A stretch of 64,000 bases of DNA. Origin: Pelagerythrobacter sp041912895 (lineage in GTDB: Bacteria; Pseudomonadota; Alphaproteobacteria; Sphingomonadales; Sphingomonadaceae). This document shows positions 63,455 through 64,000 of the stretch, in pieces; the first letter of the stretch is position 1, and every line of letters starts with the position of its first letter. Below the pieces are notes generated by a model. It did no database searches. It saw only the letters and a program-made list of their open reading frames with translations, and was not told the DNA's origin. The position numbers and the translations under genes are program-made. The stretch lies in assembly GCF_041912895.1 (NCBI RefSeq), contig NZ_JAYSGI010000001.1, positions 1 to 64,000 on the forward strand, written 5' to 3'.

Positions 63455-64000
63455 ATGGCCACCGTTCAAGACGAGAAAGACCCGTTCGACGCGATCGTCG
63501 ATGCGCCATTCGATTCCGCGCTGGAGGAACGCTATCTCGTCTACGCGCTGTCGACGATCACCGCGCGCTCGCTGCCCGACCTGCGCGACGGGCTGAAGCC
63601 GGTCCACCGCCGCCTGCTGTGGGCGATGCGGCAGTTGAAGCTGAACCCGACCGATGCGTTCAAGAAATCCGCCCGCGTGGTGGGTGACGTGATCGGCAAG
63701 TACCACCCGCACGGCGATGCCAGCGTCTACGACGCGATGGTCCGCCTCGCGCAGGATTTCGCGCTGCGCTATCCGCTGGTCGAGGGGCAGGGCAACTTCG
63801 GCAACATCGACGGCGATAACGCCGCCGCCTACCGCTACACCGAAGCGCGCCTGACCAGGACCGCGCTGCGCCTGATGGAAGGGCTGGACGAGGGCACGGT
63901 CGATTTCGTCCCGACCTACAACGGGGAAGACAGCGAGCCCGACATCTTCCCCGGCCTGTTTCCCAATCTGCTCGCCAACGGGGCCAGCGGGATCGCGGTC
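63455..64000 (+). CDS. parC: DNA topoisomerase IV subunit A (partial, 3' end outside window)
   Basis: The first 182 codons. MATVQDEKDPFDAIVDAPFD, LRDGLKPVHRRLLWAM, YHPHGDASVYDAMVRLAQDF, QGNFGNIDGDNAAAYRYTEA with the catalytic Tyr in RYTEARL. The N-terminal spacing and the absence of GyrA-specific residues favour ParC over GyrA. Identity is clear at the family level. Confidence 0.93.
   Translation, partial: MATVQDEKDPFDAIVDAPFDSALEERYLVYALSTITARSLPDLRDGLKPVHRRLLWAMRQLKLNPTDAFKKSARVVGDVIGKYHPHGDASVYDAMVRLAQDFALRYPLVEGQGNFGNIDGDNAAAYRYTEARLTRTALRLMEGLDEGTVDFVPTYNGEDSEPDIFPGLFPNLLANGASGIAV

Overview
The window reads as chromosomal DNA of a GC-rich alphaproteobacterium, most likely Sphingomonadales and close to Erythrobacteraceae. 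The assignment is inferred from gene order and protein style, not from a search. Supporting signs are the block nfuA / RutE-like reductase / tsaB / rimI / mucR / fur / plsC / miaB / phoH / ybeY / corC, the block mutY / DciA (DUF721) / DsbA-like x2 / smc, the block rpmF-plsX-fabH-ihfA-merR, a MucR/Ros regulator, and a LexA-type GAAC-N7-GAAC box. Genes are tightly packed and no gap without a gene exceeds about 230 bases. I saw no rRNA, tRNA, CRISPR array, prophage or complete insertion sequence.

Layout. 1-4.7 kb (minus): F1 ATP synthase genes atpH-atpA-atpG, a small lipoprotein gene, then atpD, which runs off the left edge. 4.9-11.2 kb: membrane-anchored trypsin-like protease, Ada-type DNA repair regulator, PEP mutase/isocitrate lyase-like enzyme, glutathione transferase, primosomal helicase priA. 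11.3-15.1 kb: transaldolase-like fsa, cobT, a ParD/ParE toxin-antitoxin pair and a nitroreductase. 15.1-18.1 kb: cysS with an internal low-GC patch, then a DUF559 nuclease-like gene bracketed by inverted palindromic repeats, then a D-2-hydroxyacid dehydrogenase. 18.1-21.3 kb: a thiamine-diphosphate enzyme and an aldehyde dehydrogenase. 21.3-23.3 kb: two small genes behind a LexA-like box, diverging from an S24-family repressor, then a metallo-hydrolase. 23.4-26.5 kb: rpmF-plsX-fabH-ihfA-merR, linking ribosome, phospholipid and fatty acid synthesis. 26.5-33.1 kb: smc, two DsbA-like thiol proteins, dciA, mutY. 33.1-42 kb: serine hydrolase, nudC, DUF5694, DUF1489, mgtE, cyclophilin, lipase-like lipoprotein and a LysR regulator. 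42-50.8 kb (minus): the conserved corC-ybeY-phoH ... miaB-plsC-fur-mucR-rimI-tsaB-nfuA block, interrupted by one plus-strand lipoprotein gene. 50.9-58.4 kb: M16 protease, class II DAHP synthase, a 171-base MITE-like element, a DUF885 peptidase-like protein and TonB. 58.5-64 kb: GFA-family protein, alpha/beta hydrolase, two tandem cysteine desulfurases with an adrenodoxin-type ferredoxin, a shortened DUF4349 gene, a DJ-1/PfpI protein and the start of parC.

Most genes are housekeeping genes in expected neighbourhoods. The least explained structure is at 16.5-17.1 kb. Two copies of a palindromic repeat face each other around the DUF559 gene, and one copy carries that gene's ribosome binding site. 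The neighbouring cysS holds a 300-base low-GC segment. Other points of interest are the MITE-like inverted repeat at 55.4 kb, the LexA-like box over two unknown small genes, and a cysteine desulfurase with no ATG, GTG or TTG start in a position that keeps its N-terminal motif.
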